From positions 1 through 46,736 of the forward strand of contig QCJX01000010.1 in NCBI GenBank assembly GCA_003215725.1: a stretch of DNA of 46,736 nucleotides. Direction: 5' to 3'. The position numbers and the translations under genes are program-made. The notes beneath the pieces were generated by a model. It did no database searches. It saw only the letters and a list, made by a program, of their open reading frames with translations, and had not been told where the DNA came from. The stretch is from Prochlorococcus sp. AG-409-I11 (GTDB taxonomy: Bacteria; Cyanobacteriota; Cyanobacteriia; PCC-6307; Cyanobiaceae). Positions 25,378 to 37,900 of the stretch are shown piece after piece (position 1 is the stretch's first letter; the number at the start of each line of letters is the position of its first letter).

Positions 25378-25650
25378 CTACCTAGAGAAAGATTCATATG
25401 CGAACATATTATTAATATATAAGCGTGTTATATCCCTTGATTCAATTCCATTTTGAACAAGAAAACCGGCTATTGCAGCCTGTACAAGCCTATATTGATC
25501 CCAATTAGGATGACTCTCAATGAAATTCATCATTGACGTCTGAAGGGGCAACGGCAATTCAGCACAAAAACTAACGATATTCTCTTTTTCAACACAACTA
25601 GTTTGCTCTAAATCCAAGCCAGACAATTCTGTCAAGTCAACGCCATTCAT
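25378..25650 (-). CDS. DUF2811 protein
   Basis: A 90-residue protein with the cyanobacterial DUF2811 signature: ELPLPLQTSMMNFIESHPNW, DQYRLVQAAIAGFLVQNG and RDITRLYINNMF. The first 25 residues are a variable tail. The family function is unknown. It converges on the EVE gene with 52 bp between the two stops. Confidence 0.85.
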   Translation of the reverse strand: MNGVDLTELSGLDLEQTSCVEKENIVSFCAELPLPLQTSMMNFIESHPNWDQYRLVQAAIAGFLVQNGIESRDITRLYINNMFAYESFSR

Positions 25651-25964
25651 TGCACAAAATCCACTCAGTGCTTACTAGTTCTCCATATATCAGTCCTGAA
25701 GTCAAGGTCCACAAAACACTTAATTCTCAGTCCCTCTTAACGTAAGACTCTAGTTTTCACAATAACTTTCAAATCAAACCTTAAAGGAAAGGGTATTCCC
25801 TAGCGAGAGAACTCAAAAAGTCAAGAAGAGGTCACAGAAAAACCCGCTTTTCCACAGCCTTTAGTCAGAGAAGCCTTTGAAGTGTAAAAATTGTGGAAAA
25901 CATGTGCAATTCCGAGTCAGATCGGTGGAAATATCAAATAAAGTTTTCTTATAAGTCTCCCTAA
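25651..25964. other. Intergenic region with two DnaA-box-like sites
   Basis: This 314-bp region upstream of the DUF2811 gene and after the DUF1818 gene has no ORF. TTTTCCACA at 25848-25856 and its inverse TGTGGAAAA at 25892-25900 both match the cyanobacterial DnaA box form. Their spacing is 35 bp edge to edge. Confidence 0.45.
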
Positions 25965-26342
25965 TCAATAACAAGAGTCCCACATAGTTCTCATAGCAGA
26001 GACCATTGCTTGAGAAGCAGGCATTGGCCAAAAGGCTTCAAACCCTCTTTTATCATCTTTCTCTTCGTAAAAAATTAATTTAAGGCTCCAAGAAAACTTG
26101 TTGCCATCAAGGCATCCCCACCAAGGACTTCTTTCTAATTCCAGACGAATGGTCTCCTCATCCATTAACTGATTTTCTATTTGACTATGTTGGTTTATTA
26201 GTTCATTAACAAGATTTACCAAGGTTTTCCATTCTGGTTCTGTAAGTTCTATGGCCCATGCTTCCCCACCTATCAAAAAAGAATAATTAGTTCTTGAAGT
26301 GTCTCTGGCCAATCGCCAACCAGGACCTTCTTCTTGAATCAT
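25965..26342 (-). CDS. DUF1818 protein
   Basis: A cyanobacterial family of unknown function. The signature EEGPGWRLARDTSRTNYSF starts close to the N terminus and EAWAIELTEPEWKTLVNLV is the second block; the C-terminal half has SPWWGCLDGNKFSWSLKLI. ATG 26342 gives 125 residues and starts four bases beyond the rpoZ stop. An upstream GTG or ATG would overlap rpoZ and add a non-family extension. It is cotranscribed with rpoZ. Confidence 0.85.
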   Translation of the reverse strand: MIQEEGPGWRLARDTSRTNYSFLIGGEAWAIELTEPEWKTLVNLVNELINQHSQIENQLMDEETIRLELERSPWWGCLDGNKFSWSLKLIFYEEKDDKRGFEAFWPMPASQAMVSAMRTMWDSCY

Positions 26343-26346
26343 TTCA

Positions 26347-26574
26347 TCAACCAGGGAGTAAGTCGGGTTGATCTTGCTCATCACTCAATTCAACTATTGC
26401 TCTCTGTACTGGCTTGACAGCAGATTCTTCCAAAAGACCGTCAAAGTCATCAAAGCGTCTCTGTTTGGCTCTAAAAGCAATGAGAACAGTTGTGAGGTAT
26501 CGATTACTTGACTGTCTAATAAGACTTTCTCCTCTTTTTGCAAGATCTTTAGAGTCAATACTGGATGAGATCAC
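26347..26574 (-). CDS. rpoZ: RNA polymerase omega subunit
   Basis: A 75-residue omega subunit, which helps assemble core RNA polymerase and sigma binding. The typical pattern is [20 protein letters not shown], then [13 protein letters not shown], with a polar tail. Length matches cyanobacterial forms. It reads leftward into the DUF1818 gene. Confidence 0.92.
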   Translation of the reverse strand: MISSSIDSKDLAKRGESLIRQSSNRYLTTVLIAFRAKQRRFDDFDGLLEESAVKPVQRAIVELSDEQDQPDLLPG

Positions 26575-26619
26575 GTAAGTTTTTTAGATTGCATTTAGTG
26601 TACTGGAGTATTTGAATGA

Positions 26620-26910
26620 TTAAGGCAAAATTTCAGTATGAAATGAGTTGTTAATTGGGAACGAGTGCCTAATTTGACCAGGAGCGCTTAAGACCAATTC
26701 ATTGCAAAGACTTAGCTCAGCAATTGGCACACTCACCAAACCAATTAACTGACTTACTTCTAGAAAGTGTCTTTTGTCTAAACACTCAATGAGAATGTTC
26801 CCCTTGCATCTAGTCATTCGGCAAGATAGTAAAGGTTGCAATTTTTTTTGCATGAACAAATCTTCCCTATAAAAGGAAAAAACTAACTTCTGCAATCTAT
26901 CCATTCCCAT
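26620..26910 (-). CDS. Hypothetical protein (96 aa)
   Basis: A 96-residue basic protein with no recognised domain. The middle has several cysteines (LSCRMTRCKGNILIECLDKR) and a helix LEVSQLIGLVSVPIAELSL. There is no signal peptide. It lies 45 bp upstream of rpoZ on the same strand and is divergent from the Hsp70-like gene. Conservation is likely but cannot be checked here. Confidence 0.55.
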   Translation of the reverse strand: MGMDRLQKLVFSFYREDLFMQKKLQPLLSCRMTRCKGNILIECLDKRHFLEVSQLIGLVSVPIAELSLCNELVLSAPGQIRHSFPINNSFHTEILP

Positions 26911-26959
26911 ATTCCTTCATCCTCTTACTCTGATATAGCAAAAAGACATTTATGCGGCC

Positions 26960-28573
26960 TTGGACCAGAACTTATTGGAAATTGAAAAGACTGATGGTTT
27001 TAAACAGTTAGGAACTCTTGCGATTGATCTAGGAAACTCAACCACTGTTGTTGCCTTCCAAGGTCAATCTGATGACGAGCCAAGGCTCTTAGACCTGCCA
27101 CCAATAACTAGATCTAAAGGAGAGATACCAACTCTTGTTTGGAAAAATGGTCAAAAAATGCCTTATTTATTAATTGGTGAACAAGTTAATCAATTAAATC
27201 TCATAGATAGAGATTATAAAAATGTCGCGAGTGATTTCAAAAGATGGATAGGAGCTCCTCATTCATCAGAGTTAAATACTTCAAATGTCTTACCAGAAGA
27301 AGCAGGCAAACTTCTTATTCATAAGATTTGGGAACTTATACCACCAGAAATAACAATAAAAAGACTTGTGCTTACTGCACCTGTAGAAACTTACAGAAAT
27401 TATCGTAGTTGGTTAAACAAAGTATGTGCAGATTTCTCTGTTGATGAAATTGCTTTAGTTGATGAACCCACTGCTGCAGCTATGGGGGCTGGCTTAGAAC
27501 CAGGAACCAAATTACTAGTTATTGATATTGGTGGTAGCACAATAGATATGTCATTAGTTGCTCTTGAGGGAGGGGAAGGAAAAGCCGATCCCATCGCACA
27601 GCTTGTTCGTTTTGAAGGAGAAAGCCTTGAAGACAAAGGTAATCAAATTCTTAGGTGCGCAAAAGTTCTAGGTAAAGCGGGGCAAAGGATTGGTGGTCGA
27701 GACCTGGATAGATGGATTGCGAATTATCTTTTTCCAAATGCTCCTTTAACAGAATTGCTTCTTAATAAGTCAGAAAAACTTAAATGTCGACTTAGCGATT
27801 TTGCGATTGACCCATCAACAGTTCTTACAGAAAGCATCAAGATGCAAGAGTTATCTGAAACCATTGATCTAAAGCTAAGTCGCATTGAACTTGAAAAACT
27901 ACTAATAGAAAGAGGTTTTCTAAAATGTTTGAACTCAGTGCTTGAAAAGACACTAGCGAACGGAAGAGCAAATGGATGTGAACTGAAGTCTCTTAAAAAT
28001 GTAGTCTTGGTTGGAGGTGGAGCACGCATTCCTCTTGTAAGAGATTGGTTGAAAAATCAAATCAACCCAATTCCACTTTTAACCCCTCCACCTATAGAAG
28101 CAGTTGTAAAAGGTGCCTTAAGCCTTACACCAGGCGTCAAGATCCGAGATGTGCTCCAAAGAGGAGCATCGTTACGTTGCTGGGATCAGAAAAGAAATAA
28201 ACATATATGGCATCCTATTTTTGTAGCAGGGCAACCATGGCCAACGACAAAGCCATTTGAAATCGTTCTGGCATCAAGCAAAGTCAACCAAACGGAACTG
28301 GAAATAAAGATTAGTGAGCCTGAGATAGAAGGGATTAACGAAGTTATTTATGTAAAAGGTATTCCAACCGTCAAAAGCGCCTCAAATGAAATAAAACTAA
28401 CAGAATGGCCTGGAAAATCTATTTCAATTGACTTAAATCCTCCAGGGCAACTCGGAGAAGATTGCTTACGGTTAAAGTTCAAAATTGACAATCAAGCAAA
28501 TCTCATTGTTGAAGGAATCGATTTACGTAACAACAAAGAAATTGAACCAATATTGTTAGGAAAAATCAATTAA
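26960..28573 (+). CDS. Hsp70-family (DnaK-like) protein
   Basis: A 537-residue Hsp70 homologue. The ATPase domain shows GTLAIDLGNSTTVVAFQG (phosphate 1), VDEPTAAAMGAGL, LLVIDIGGSTIDMSLVAL (phosphate 2), GGRDLDRWIANYL and VVLVGGGARIPLVRDW (adenosine). The substrate-binding part is short and divergent and the usual EEVD or lid is missing, so it is not the main DnaK. Client proteins unknown. The start is TTG 26960; the upstream ATG is in another frame. Confidence 0.85.
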   Translation: MDQNLLEIEKTDGFKQLGTLAIDLGNSTTVVAFQGQSDDEPRLLDLPPITRSKGEIPTLVWKNGQKMPYLLIGEQVNQLNLIDRDYKNVASDFKRWIGAPHSSELNTSNVLPEEAGKLLIHKIWELIPPEITIKRLVLTAPVETYRNYRSWLNKVCADFSVDEIALVDEPTAAAMGAGLEPGTKLLVIDIGGSTIDMSLVALEGGEGKADPIAQLVRFEGESLEDKGNQILRCAKVLGKAGQRIGGRDLDRWIANYLFPNAPLTELLLNKSEKLKCRLSDFAIDPSTVLTESIKMQELSETIDLKLSRIELEKLLIERGFLKCLNSVLEKTLANGRANGCELKSLKNVVLVGGGARIPLVRDWLKNQINPIPLLTPPPIEAVVKGALSLTPGVKIRDVLQRGASLRCWDQKRNKHIWHPIFVAGQPWPTTKPFEIVLASSKVNQTELEIKISEPEIEGINEVIYVKGIPTVKSASNEIKLTEWPGKSISIDLNPPGQLGEDCLRLKFKIDNQANLIVEGIDLRNNKEIEPILLGKIN

Positions 28574-28594
28574 TAGTTTTTATGAATATAAAGA

Positions 28595-29158
28595 TTAAAG
28601 CTTTGAATTGTTACTTTTACAGAGAAAAACACCTTCTTCTCCATCAACTTCTTTAAGTCTTAACTCAATTGTTTCCGATCTGCGTGTAGGGACTTGTCTA
28701 CCACAAAAATTAGGCTGAATTGGTAATTCTCTATGTCCCCGATCAACCATAACTAATAACATGACTTTTTTTGCTCTACCCCAAGTTTGAAGAGCCTCTA
28801 GGGCTGCTCTAACAGTTCTCCCTGTAAAAATCACATCATCTACTAAAAGAATTTGCCGGCCCTCCAGGGTTGATGGAAGATCAGTTTGTTGCACCATTCT
28901 TGTCCCAACACGTTTGAGATCATCACGATGGAAAGTAGGGTCCAAACTTCCTTGATCAATGGAATGACCTGCTCGATTTTCGAGTTCCCTAGCCAAAACC
29001 TTTGCAAGATGGACTCCTCTGGTCGGAATGCCAAGAAGTAATAGCTCTCTAGAATCAGGTACTTCTTCGAGGATTTGAGAAGCAAGACGGGAAAGAGTCC
29101 TCCCTAGCTCTTTGGCAGAGAGGATTTCTACCCTTTTTTCACTAGGGATAGAAGTCAT
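28595..29158 (-). CDS. pyrR: PyrR bifunctional regulator/uracil phosphoribosyltransferase
   Basis: A 187-residue phosphoribosyltransferase. The PRPP loop is ILLVDDVIFTGRTVRAALEA, and the N-terminal ELLLLGIPTRGVHLAKVLA and the flexible DRGHRELPIQPNFCGRQVPT region match PyrR. The protein regulates pyr mRNA attenuation in some bacteria and converts uracil to UMP. No pyr operon leader is visible here, so the RNA role is not shown. It is divergent from gpmI. Confidence 0.92.
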   Translation of the reverse strand: MTSIPSEKRVEILSAKELGRTLSRLASQILEEVPDSRELLLLGIPTRGVHLAKVLARELENRAGHSIDQGSLDPTFHRDDLKRVGTRMVQQTDLPSTLEGRQILLVDDVIFTGRTVRAALEALQTWGRAKKVMLLVMVDRGHRELPIQPNFCGRQVPTRRSETIELRLKEVDGEEGVFLCKSNNSKL

Positions 29159-29318
29159 TGCTCAATTAATCAGGTGAAAATCTGATGCCGAATCAAAAGG
29201 AAGTGTTTTTGCAATGAATACGCAAAAGCTAACTTAAGTTAGAACAAATAGAACCCTAGGCCTAAGAAGTAGTAATTTGATATTTAGGCTTTCTTTCGAC
29301 AGGACTCAACCCCGTCAT

Positions 29319-30941
29319 ATGCCTAAGGATAATTCCACCACTTCAATACGTACTCCCAAGGTAGCGCCTGTTGTCCTGGCAATACTAGATGGATGGGGAT
29401 ATAGAGAAGACTCTGAACATAATGCCATTCAAAATGCCAACACTCCTGTCATGGATGCATTATGGCAGGCATATCCACATACTCTTATTGAAGCGAGCGG
29501 AGCCTACGTTGGTCTACCGGATGATCAAATGGGTAATTCTGAGGTTGGTCATTTAACAATTGGAGCAGGCCGAATAGTCCAACAAGAATTAGTAAGGATC
29601 AGCAACACAATTCGGTCTGGAAAATTAGGAGAAATTAATCAATTACAGAAGTTAGGAGAACAGTTAAAAGAAACTGACGGAACTCTTCATCTCTGTGGTC
29701 TTTGTTCAGATGGTGGAGTACATAGTCATCTAAAGCATTTATGCGGTCTTCTGAAATGGGGAGAGTCAATTGGACTTAAAAAAATTGCAATCCATGCTTT
29801 TACAGATGGAAGAGATACCCCAACAAAAAGCGCATGGGGGTTTATAGAGCGTATTGAAGAGACCTGTAAGTCCACAGGTGTAGGGGAGATAGCAAGCCTA
29901 TGCGGAAGATATTGGGCTATGGATCGAGACAATCGTTGGGACAGAACTGCTAAAGCCTATGAATTGCTTACATCGCCTGATTTCCCAAAAAGTTCATTAC
30001 CGATAAAAAAAATCCTCAACAAAAGTTATTCAGATGGAATTACTGATGAGTTCCTTGAACCAATTCGTTTGACATCTTCTTATCTGCAAGAAGGTGATGG
30101 TTTAATCATGTTCAACTTCCGTCCAGACAGAGCAAGACAATTAGTTAAAGCAATAACACTTCCTGAATTTCAAGAATTTCCAAGATCTAATAAATCTAAT
30201 ATCACGACAGTAACTTTTACTCAATACGAAGCTGACCTACCAGTATCAGTGGCATTCCCTCCAGAATCTCTGGATGAATTATTAGGACAAATAGTTTCAA
30301 ACCATGGACTTCGTCAATACAGAACAGCTGAAACTGAAAAGTATCCTCATGTGACCTATTTTTTAAATGGTGGAATAGAAACTCCTTTCCCTGGTGAATC
30401 ACGGCACCTGGTTCCTTCACCAAGAGTTGCGACCTATGATTTATCTCCAGCAATGTCAGCAGATATTCTTACGGATAGTTGCGTAGAAGCTATACAAAGT
30501 GGAGTTTATTCACTAGTGATAATTAACTATGCCAACCCAGACATGGTGGGTCATACGGGAATAATGGAAGCAGCAAAAGAAGCAATCAATAAAGTTGACG
30601 AATGTATTGGTCGAATCTTGGAGTCAACAGGAAAGATGAGTGGAACACTTCTGATAACAGCTGACCATGGCAATGCTGAATTAATGAAAGGTCCGGATGG
30701 ACAAGCCTGGACGGCTCACACCACAAATTCTGTTCCGGTAATTCTTATAGAAGGAGAAAAAAGAAAAATTTCTGGTCATGGGAATTCAATAATTTTGAGA
30801 GATGGAGGTGGCCTTGCTGATATCGCTCCAACTCTCTTACAACTTCTAGAGTTACCAAAACCAGATGCAATGACAGGGTCTTCTTTAATTATTAATATTG
30901 AAACTCCAAAAACTCCTCCACGAATACCTCAACCTGCTTAA
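29319..30941 (+). CDS. gpmI: 2,3-bisphosphoglycerate-independent phosphoglycerate mutase
   Basis: A 540-residue metal-dependent mutase interconverting 3- and 2-phosphoglycerate. It shows [12 protein letters not shown], the phosphoserine loop [31 protein letters not shown], and the metal-binding [14 protein letters not shown] 29319 is chosen over the TTG 42 bases upstream because the family domain begins near residue 20 from the ATG. It precedes secG by 50 bp and probably shares a transcript with it. Confidence 0.95.
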   Translation: MPKDNSTTSIRTPKVAPVVLAILDGWGYREDSEHNAIQNANTPVMDALWQAYPHTLIEASGAYVGLPDDQMGNSEVGHLTIGAGRIVQQELVRISNTIRSGKLGEINQLQKLGEQLKETDGTLHLCGLCSDGGVHSHLKHLCGLLKWGESIGLKKIAIHAFTDGRDTPTKSAWGFIERIEETCKSTGVGEIASLCGRYWAMDRDNRWDRTAKAYELLTSPDFPKSSLPIKKILNKSYSDGITDEFLEPIRLTSSYLQEGDGLIMFNFRPDRARQLVKAITLPEFQEFPRSNKSNITTVTFTQYEADLPVSVAFPPESLDELLGQIVSNHGLRQYRTAETEKYPHVTYFLNGGIETPFPGESRHLVPSPRVATYDLSPAMSADILTDSCVEAIQSGVYSLVIINYANPDMVGHTGIMEAAKEAINKVDECIGRILESTGKMSGTLLITADHGNAELMKGPDGQAWTAHTTNSVPVILIEGEKRKISGHGNSIILRDGGGLADIAPTLLQLLELPKPDAMTGSSLIINIETPKTPPRIPQPA

Positions 30942-30991
30942 GAGCAATAGGATTCTCTATCTTTAGTAAAATCATCCAATAGGAAAATCAA

Positions 30992-31225
30992 ATGACTATT
31001 ACATCTTTACTTTCATGGATATGGATGCTCTCCGGGGTTCTTCTTATTTTATTAGTACTTTTACATAGTCCAAAAGGTGATGGTATGGGAGGACTTGCCG
31101 CAAGCGGCAGTTCAATGTTTACAAGTGCAAGCAGCGCTGAAGCGACATTAAATAGAGCGACTTGGTCTTGCTTGGCAATTTTCCTCACCCTTGCAGTAAT
31201 CCTTAGCGCAGGTTGGCTAAATTAA
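30992..31225 (+). CDS. secG: Preprotein translocase subunit SecG
   Basis: A 77-residue membrane protein with two helices (LSGVLLILLVLLH and CLAIFLTLAVILSAGW), separated by the glycine-rich KGDGMGGLAASGSSMFTSAS loop typical of SecG. It assists SecYE in translocation. A ribosome site AGGAAAA lies just upstream. It is followed, convergently, by a DNA methyltransferase gene with a 32-bp gap. Confidence 0.93.
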   Translation: MTITSLLSWIWMLSGVLLILLVLLHSPKGDGMGGLAASGSSMFTSASSAEATLNRATWSCLAIFLTLAVILSAGWLN

Positions 31226-31257
31226 ATCTCCTTCAAAATAACAAAAAAGATCTAACC

Positions 31258-33489
31258 CTAATTAACAATTCGAGCCATCACTATAGTCTCGTTAGCAAAA
31301 ATATCTACAACTTTAATAGCAACATTTGTATTAGACATTTGCATGGGAGGTGATCTTAGCAAGATCTTGTTCTCCGAACCATATCTATATGATTGCCAAT
31401 AGCTGTTAAAAGTAATATTCTCTTGGTAGTGAACTTCTGTCTTATAAGATTTTTGATCATTTTCAGATAGAAGTCCATAATAAAAATCAATAGCCCAATA
31501 ATCTATCCAATCATGCCATTCTTTAGTTATTTGCTCCCGTTGAATAGTGTCAGAATTACTGTCCTTGGTAAATTTAACAACTTGCCCATCATCAATAGCA
31601 ACAAAACTACTTTGCCTGCTCTTATCTTTAACCATAGGGCTTAAAAAGGAATTTTTTTCTCGATTAATAGCATACTGATTTAATTCTACTACAACTCCCT
31701 TTTTGGTTAGAAAACTATTAGCAACTATATATGGCAAGTCATGGAATTTCAGTGCATATGATTCTCTAGCTCTATAATCAAAAATATCTTGAGGTATATA
31801 TTTACATATCAATTTTACACCTTGTTCTTTAGCCATATTAAGAGCATCTGGGAGAAAATTAGCCTCAAAGTCAAATGATAATATCTCAACTAATTTGACA
31901 TTTGAGTCCTGGCATTCTGACAATACTTGGCTAACAAATGACTTAGTACATTTTTTCAAGATTGGGGCAATAGCAATATATTTATTTGACTTTATACCGA
32001 TCAAGTTCTTATTACTAGATATATAGCTAGCTCCATAAGAGTCCAAGATAAGTTTGTGAAAATCTTTAGTGCCTTTGATTAATTCATTTTCGTCCGTAGA
32101 GAATTCTAATTGCTTTAAACAAAATTCTCTTTCGTCTTGTTTGATACTCATCATCTCGAATGGAGTCTCCAATAACCCTTCTTTTAAAACTCTTTGTTGC
32201 TTAAGTTGAATTACTCGTTTTCTTGTTACGTGAATTGCGAACTTACTACTATCAACCCCTATCCATTTTCTTCCAAGCCGTTCTGCTACTGCACAGGTCG
32301 TTCCAGAGCCACAAAAAAAATCAAGTACTAAGTCTCCTGGTTCAGAAGCTAAAAGTATTATTCGTTCAAGAAGCGCTTCAGGCTTTTGCGTTGGATAACC
32401 AAGGATTTCTTTACTATTACCTTTTAATGACGGTATGTCACTCCACAAAGAATTAATCAAATGGCCAGGGTATTCATCTAAATATATCTTTTTGTAAATC
32501 TGATTATTCTTTGATTTCGGAAAATAAAGCCTCCCCTCATTCTCTAATTGCTTCATCTTTTCAAAGGGGATAGCCCAACCATTTGGAGGTGTTCTATAAC
32601 CTTTGTAGTTGTAAATCAGATTGGGCCTTGGAGATGGACTTCTAATAACATTGACCATAAATCTTCGCCCATCCTCTTCCTCGTATCTAAATTGGGATGA
32701 TATATATTCCTCAGACGCTTCTGTATAAACAGAGTTAACTCTCTGACCCGGAGTTTTTGAATAACAAATAAGCACATCATGAGCATTAGAAAGAGTTCTC
32801 ATACCTTTCAGTGCAGTTCCACCTTTTCTCCTCCAGATAATTTGATTTATAAAACAAGATTTACCAAACACTTCATCCATAATGATACGGATATAGGCAT
32901 CTGACCTGTAATCAGAATGTACAAAAATAAACCCAGTCTTATCAAGCAACAAATAAGAGAGTTTTATTCTCTCGTATATCATTGACAAAAAAGATTCTGC
33001 TCCTTTCCCCCAAGTATCTCTATAAGCAATTTCTTCTAAAGAATTCTTCTGACTTTTCTTATCTAGCCCACTTCCTACCGTCATATCAATAGAGAAGTCT
33101 TCTCCCACATCAAAAGGTGGATCTATATAAATTAATTTAATTCCTCCTACTTCCTTAATAAGTTTTTTAAGTGGTTCTTTTGATAAAGCAGATAGGACAT
33201 ACTTATTATCACCAAAAATTAACTTATTTCTCCATCTTTTTATTTCCTGCTGGAATCCTCCCTTTCTATCATCTTGCTTCGTACCATTCAATAACCTCAA
33301 TGATTCATCAAAAAATTCTTTTCTTTCTAAACTAGGGCAATAGTTGGTTACTTCAGTATCTTTTTGATACCAGAGTAGTTCAGGATCTTTTTTCGAAGAC
33401 AGCAGAAAGCTTCTATATTTTTCATTGAGAGGCAAACCTGTCTCAATGTCTTCAACAAGAGATTTGATCTGAGATTTATTAAGTCTCAT
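31258..33489 (-). CDS. Orphan DNA methyltransferase (beta-class N6-A/N4-C, type III Mod-like)
   Basis: A 743-residue methyltransferase. The order is the catalytic motif DPPF (residues 123-126, in YIDPPFDVGEDF) before the AdoMet motif FFCGSGTTCAVAERLGRKWI (about 391-410), the beta-class arrangement; LIFGDN at 91-95 is also typical. The target-recognition region is the span about 220-350. A C-terminal extension of about 310 residues of unknown function follows. No restriction subunit is nearby. GC in sampled lines is about 32%, well below the flanking core genes, so acquisition is likely. Confidence 0.88.
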   Translation of the reverse strand: MRLNKSQIKSLVEDIETGLPLNEKYRSFLLSSKKDPELLWYQKDTEVTNYCPSLERKEFFDESLRLLNGTKQDDRKGGFQQEIKRWRNKLIFGDNKYVLSALSKEPLKKLIKEVGGIKLIYIDPPFDVGEDFSIDMTVGSGLDKKSQKNSLEEIAYRDTWGKGAESFLSMIYERIKLSYLLLDKTGFIFVHSDYRSDAYIRIIMDEVFGKSCFINQIIWRRKGGTALKGMRTLSNAHDVLICYSKTPGQRVNSVYTEASEEYISSQFRYEEEDGRRFMVNVIRSPSPRPNLIYNYKGYRTPPNGWAIPFEKMKQLENEGRLYFPKSKNNQIYKKIYLDEYPGHLINSLWSDIPSLKGNSKEILGYPTQKPEALLERIILLASEPGDLVLDFFCGSGTTCAVAERLGRKWIGVDSSKFAIHVTRKRVIQLKQQRVLKEGLLETPFEMMSIKQDEREFCLKQLEFSTDENELIKGTKDFHKLILDSYGASYISSNKNLIGIKSNKYIAIAPILKKCTKSFVSQVLSECQDSNVKLVEILSFDFEANFLPDALNMAKEQGVKLICKYIPQDIFDYRARESYALKFHDLPYIVANSFLTKKGVVVELNQYAINREKNSFLSPMVKDKSRQSSFVAIDDGQVVKFTKDSNSDTIQREQITKEWHDWIDYWAIDFYYGLLSENDQKSYKTEVHYQENITFNSYWQSYRYGSENKILLRSPPMQMSNTNVAIKVVDIFANETIVMARIVN

Positions 33490-33597
33490 GAGAAGAATCT
33501 ATGTATAGATAGGGTATACATCTAATTTCATATCAACTTGAAATCTATTTATTTGAACCATCTAAGGTTGCAATCTTGCAATTGGTTCTCCAATCAA

Positions 33598-33645
33598 TCA
33601 AATCATAAAAAAGAAGGGGCGTACCCCTTCTTTTTTATGATTTGA
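33598..33645. terminator. Bidirectional terminator after groEL
   Basis: A perfect 22-bp stem whose inner part is AAGAAGGGG / CCCCTTCTT closes around loop CGTA, with A-runs on one side and T-runs on the other. It lies 17 bp beyond the groEL stop and about 110 bp before the methyltransferase ATG, and also fits termination of transcription toward groEL from the left. Confidence 0.9.
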
Positions 33646-33661
33646 TTTTGATTTTTAATTT

Positions 33662-35344
<1,683 letters not shown>

Positions 35345-35363
35345 TTAAAAAGCTTTGATGGAA

Positions 35364-35675
35364 TTAGTTGACGATTGCCAAAATGTCCTTCTCGGACAAC
35401 AGCACATATTCATCACCGCCGATTTTTATGTCGGTACCGGCATATTTGCTGTAAAGGACTTTGTCACCTACCCCAATTTCAGGAGTTTGGCGGGAGCCAT
35501 CATCATTGCGTTTACCAGGGCCTACCTGGGCAACTTCGCCGACCTGAGGCTTTTCTTTAGCGGTATCAGGTAGGAGGATACCTCCCGCTGTCTTCTCTTC
35601 TGATTCAGAGACTTTGACAAAAACACGATCTCCAAGAGGTTTAACAGTGGAGACGCTAAGAGAAACAGCTGCCAT
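35364..35675 (-). CDS. groES: Co-chaperonin GroES
   Basis: A 103-residue co-chaperonin with [20 protein letters not shown], the mobile loop, and [18 protein letters not shown]. It is the first gene of the leftward groES-groEL operon. The K-box at 35793-35808 lies 117 bp before its start, and the gene is divergent from atpD. Confidence 0.95.
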   Translation of the reverse strand: MAAVSLSVSTVKPLGDRVFVKVSESEEKTAGGILLPDTAKEKPQVGEVAQVGPGKRNDDGSRQTPEIGVGDKVLYSKYAGTDIKIGGDEYVLLSEKDILAIVN

Positions 35676-35792
35676 TTGATGAATGCAGGAGCAACAAAAG
35701 TGCGCAAAGCGCTATTTACCGGAAGAGTTATTACTCAAAACCGATGGTTCACAACTTATTCGGCGGAGTAGCTAGACGACTACATGTGACCT

Positions 35793-35808
35793 GTGCGGTT
35801 GACCGAAC
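35793..35808 (-). promoter_or_regulatory. K-box upstream of groES
   Basis: On the minus strand the site reads GTTCGGTCAACCGCAC, an exact fit to the cyanobacterial K-box form GTTCGG-NNAN-CCNNAC found before groESL operons. It is 117 bp before the groES start. No CIRCE element (TTAGCACTC and its inverse) was seen, so control is probably K-box based alone. Confidence 0.65.
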
Positions 35809-35893
35809 ACTCAACACACAATGCAGGCAAAGTGGTAATGTTGCGCCGCTCTGGAAGGGCAAGCGCAAAAAGCGCTCCCACCCACTTTTTTAG

Positions 35894-37366
<1,473 letters not shown>

Positions 37367-37373
37367 CTCAATA

Positions 37374-37417
37374 GTTAGTAAATAATGAATGAAGGAGCTC
37401 CTTCATTCATTACTAAC
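37374..37417. other. Hairpin between atpD and atpC
   Basis: The core is a perfect 28-bp palindrome with half AATGAATGAAGGAG, extended by outer arms GTTAGTA / TACTAAC with a four-base bulge on the left. No T-run follows. It may be an RNA-processing, stability or attenuation element that sets beta to epsilon ratio. Confidence 0.7.
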
Positions 37418-37460
37418 CTCATTATTCAAAACATTCCAAACCTACAAAGGCCCTTACCCA

Positions 37461-37871
37461 ATGGCTCTAACCCTTCGAATACTTGCCCCTGATCAAAACG
37501 TTTTTGATGGAACTGCTGAAGAGGTTATTCTTCCAAGCACTACAGGCCTTTTAGGGATCCTTCCAGGCCATATATCAATGGTTACAGCTATCGATGTAGG
37601 AGTTTTAAGAGTACTAAACAACGGTTCATGGAACTCCATTGCGCTAATGGGAGGTTTTGCTGAAGTTGAATCGAATGATGTAACAGTTTTAGTTAATGGT
37701 GCAGAACTAGGTAGCAATATTGATTCTTCTGCGGCTGAAAAAGATCTAGAGAATGCTCAGGCTGAATTCAGCCAACTAGAAAGTCAAGAGAACTCTCCTG
37801 ACAAAGTAAAAGCCCAAGAAAAATTAAACCGTGCTAGAGCTAGGTTCCAAGCAACTCGTTCATCAGACTGA
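37461..37871 (+). CDS. atpC: F1F0 ATP synthase epsilon subunit
   Basis: A 136-residue epsilon subunit. N-terminal beta-sandwich: LTLRILAPDQNVFDGTAEEV and LPSTTGLLGILPGHISMVTA. The C-terminal helical hairpin has many charged residues (KVKAQEKLNRARARF). ATG 37461 is preferred to the upstream frame from 37389, which would run through the hairpin. Named atpE in plastid nomenclature. Confidence 0.95.
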   Translation: MALTLRILAPDQNVFDGTAEEVILPSTTGLLGILPGHISMVTAIDVGVLRVLNNGSWNSIALMGGFAEVESNDVTVLVNGAELGSNIDSSAAEKDLENAQAEFSQLESQENSPDKVKAQEKLNRARARFQATRSSD

Positions 37872-37900
37872 TTTTTAAGTCATTAAAAAAATAAACTTAG

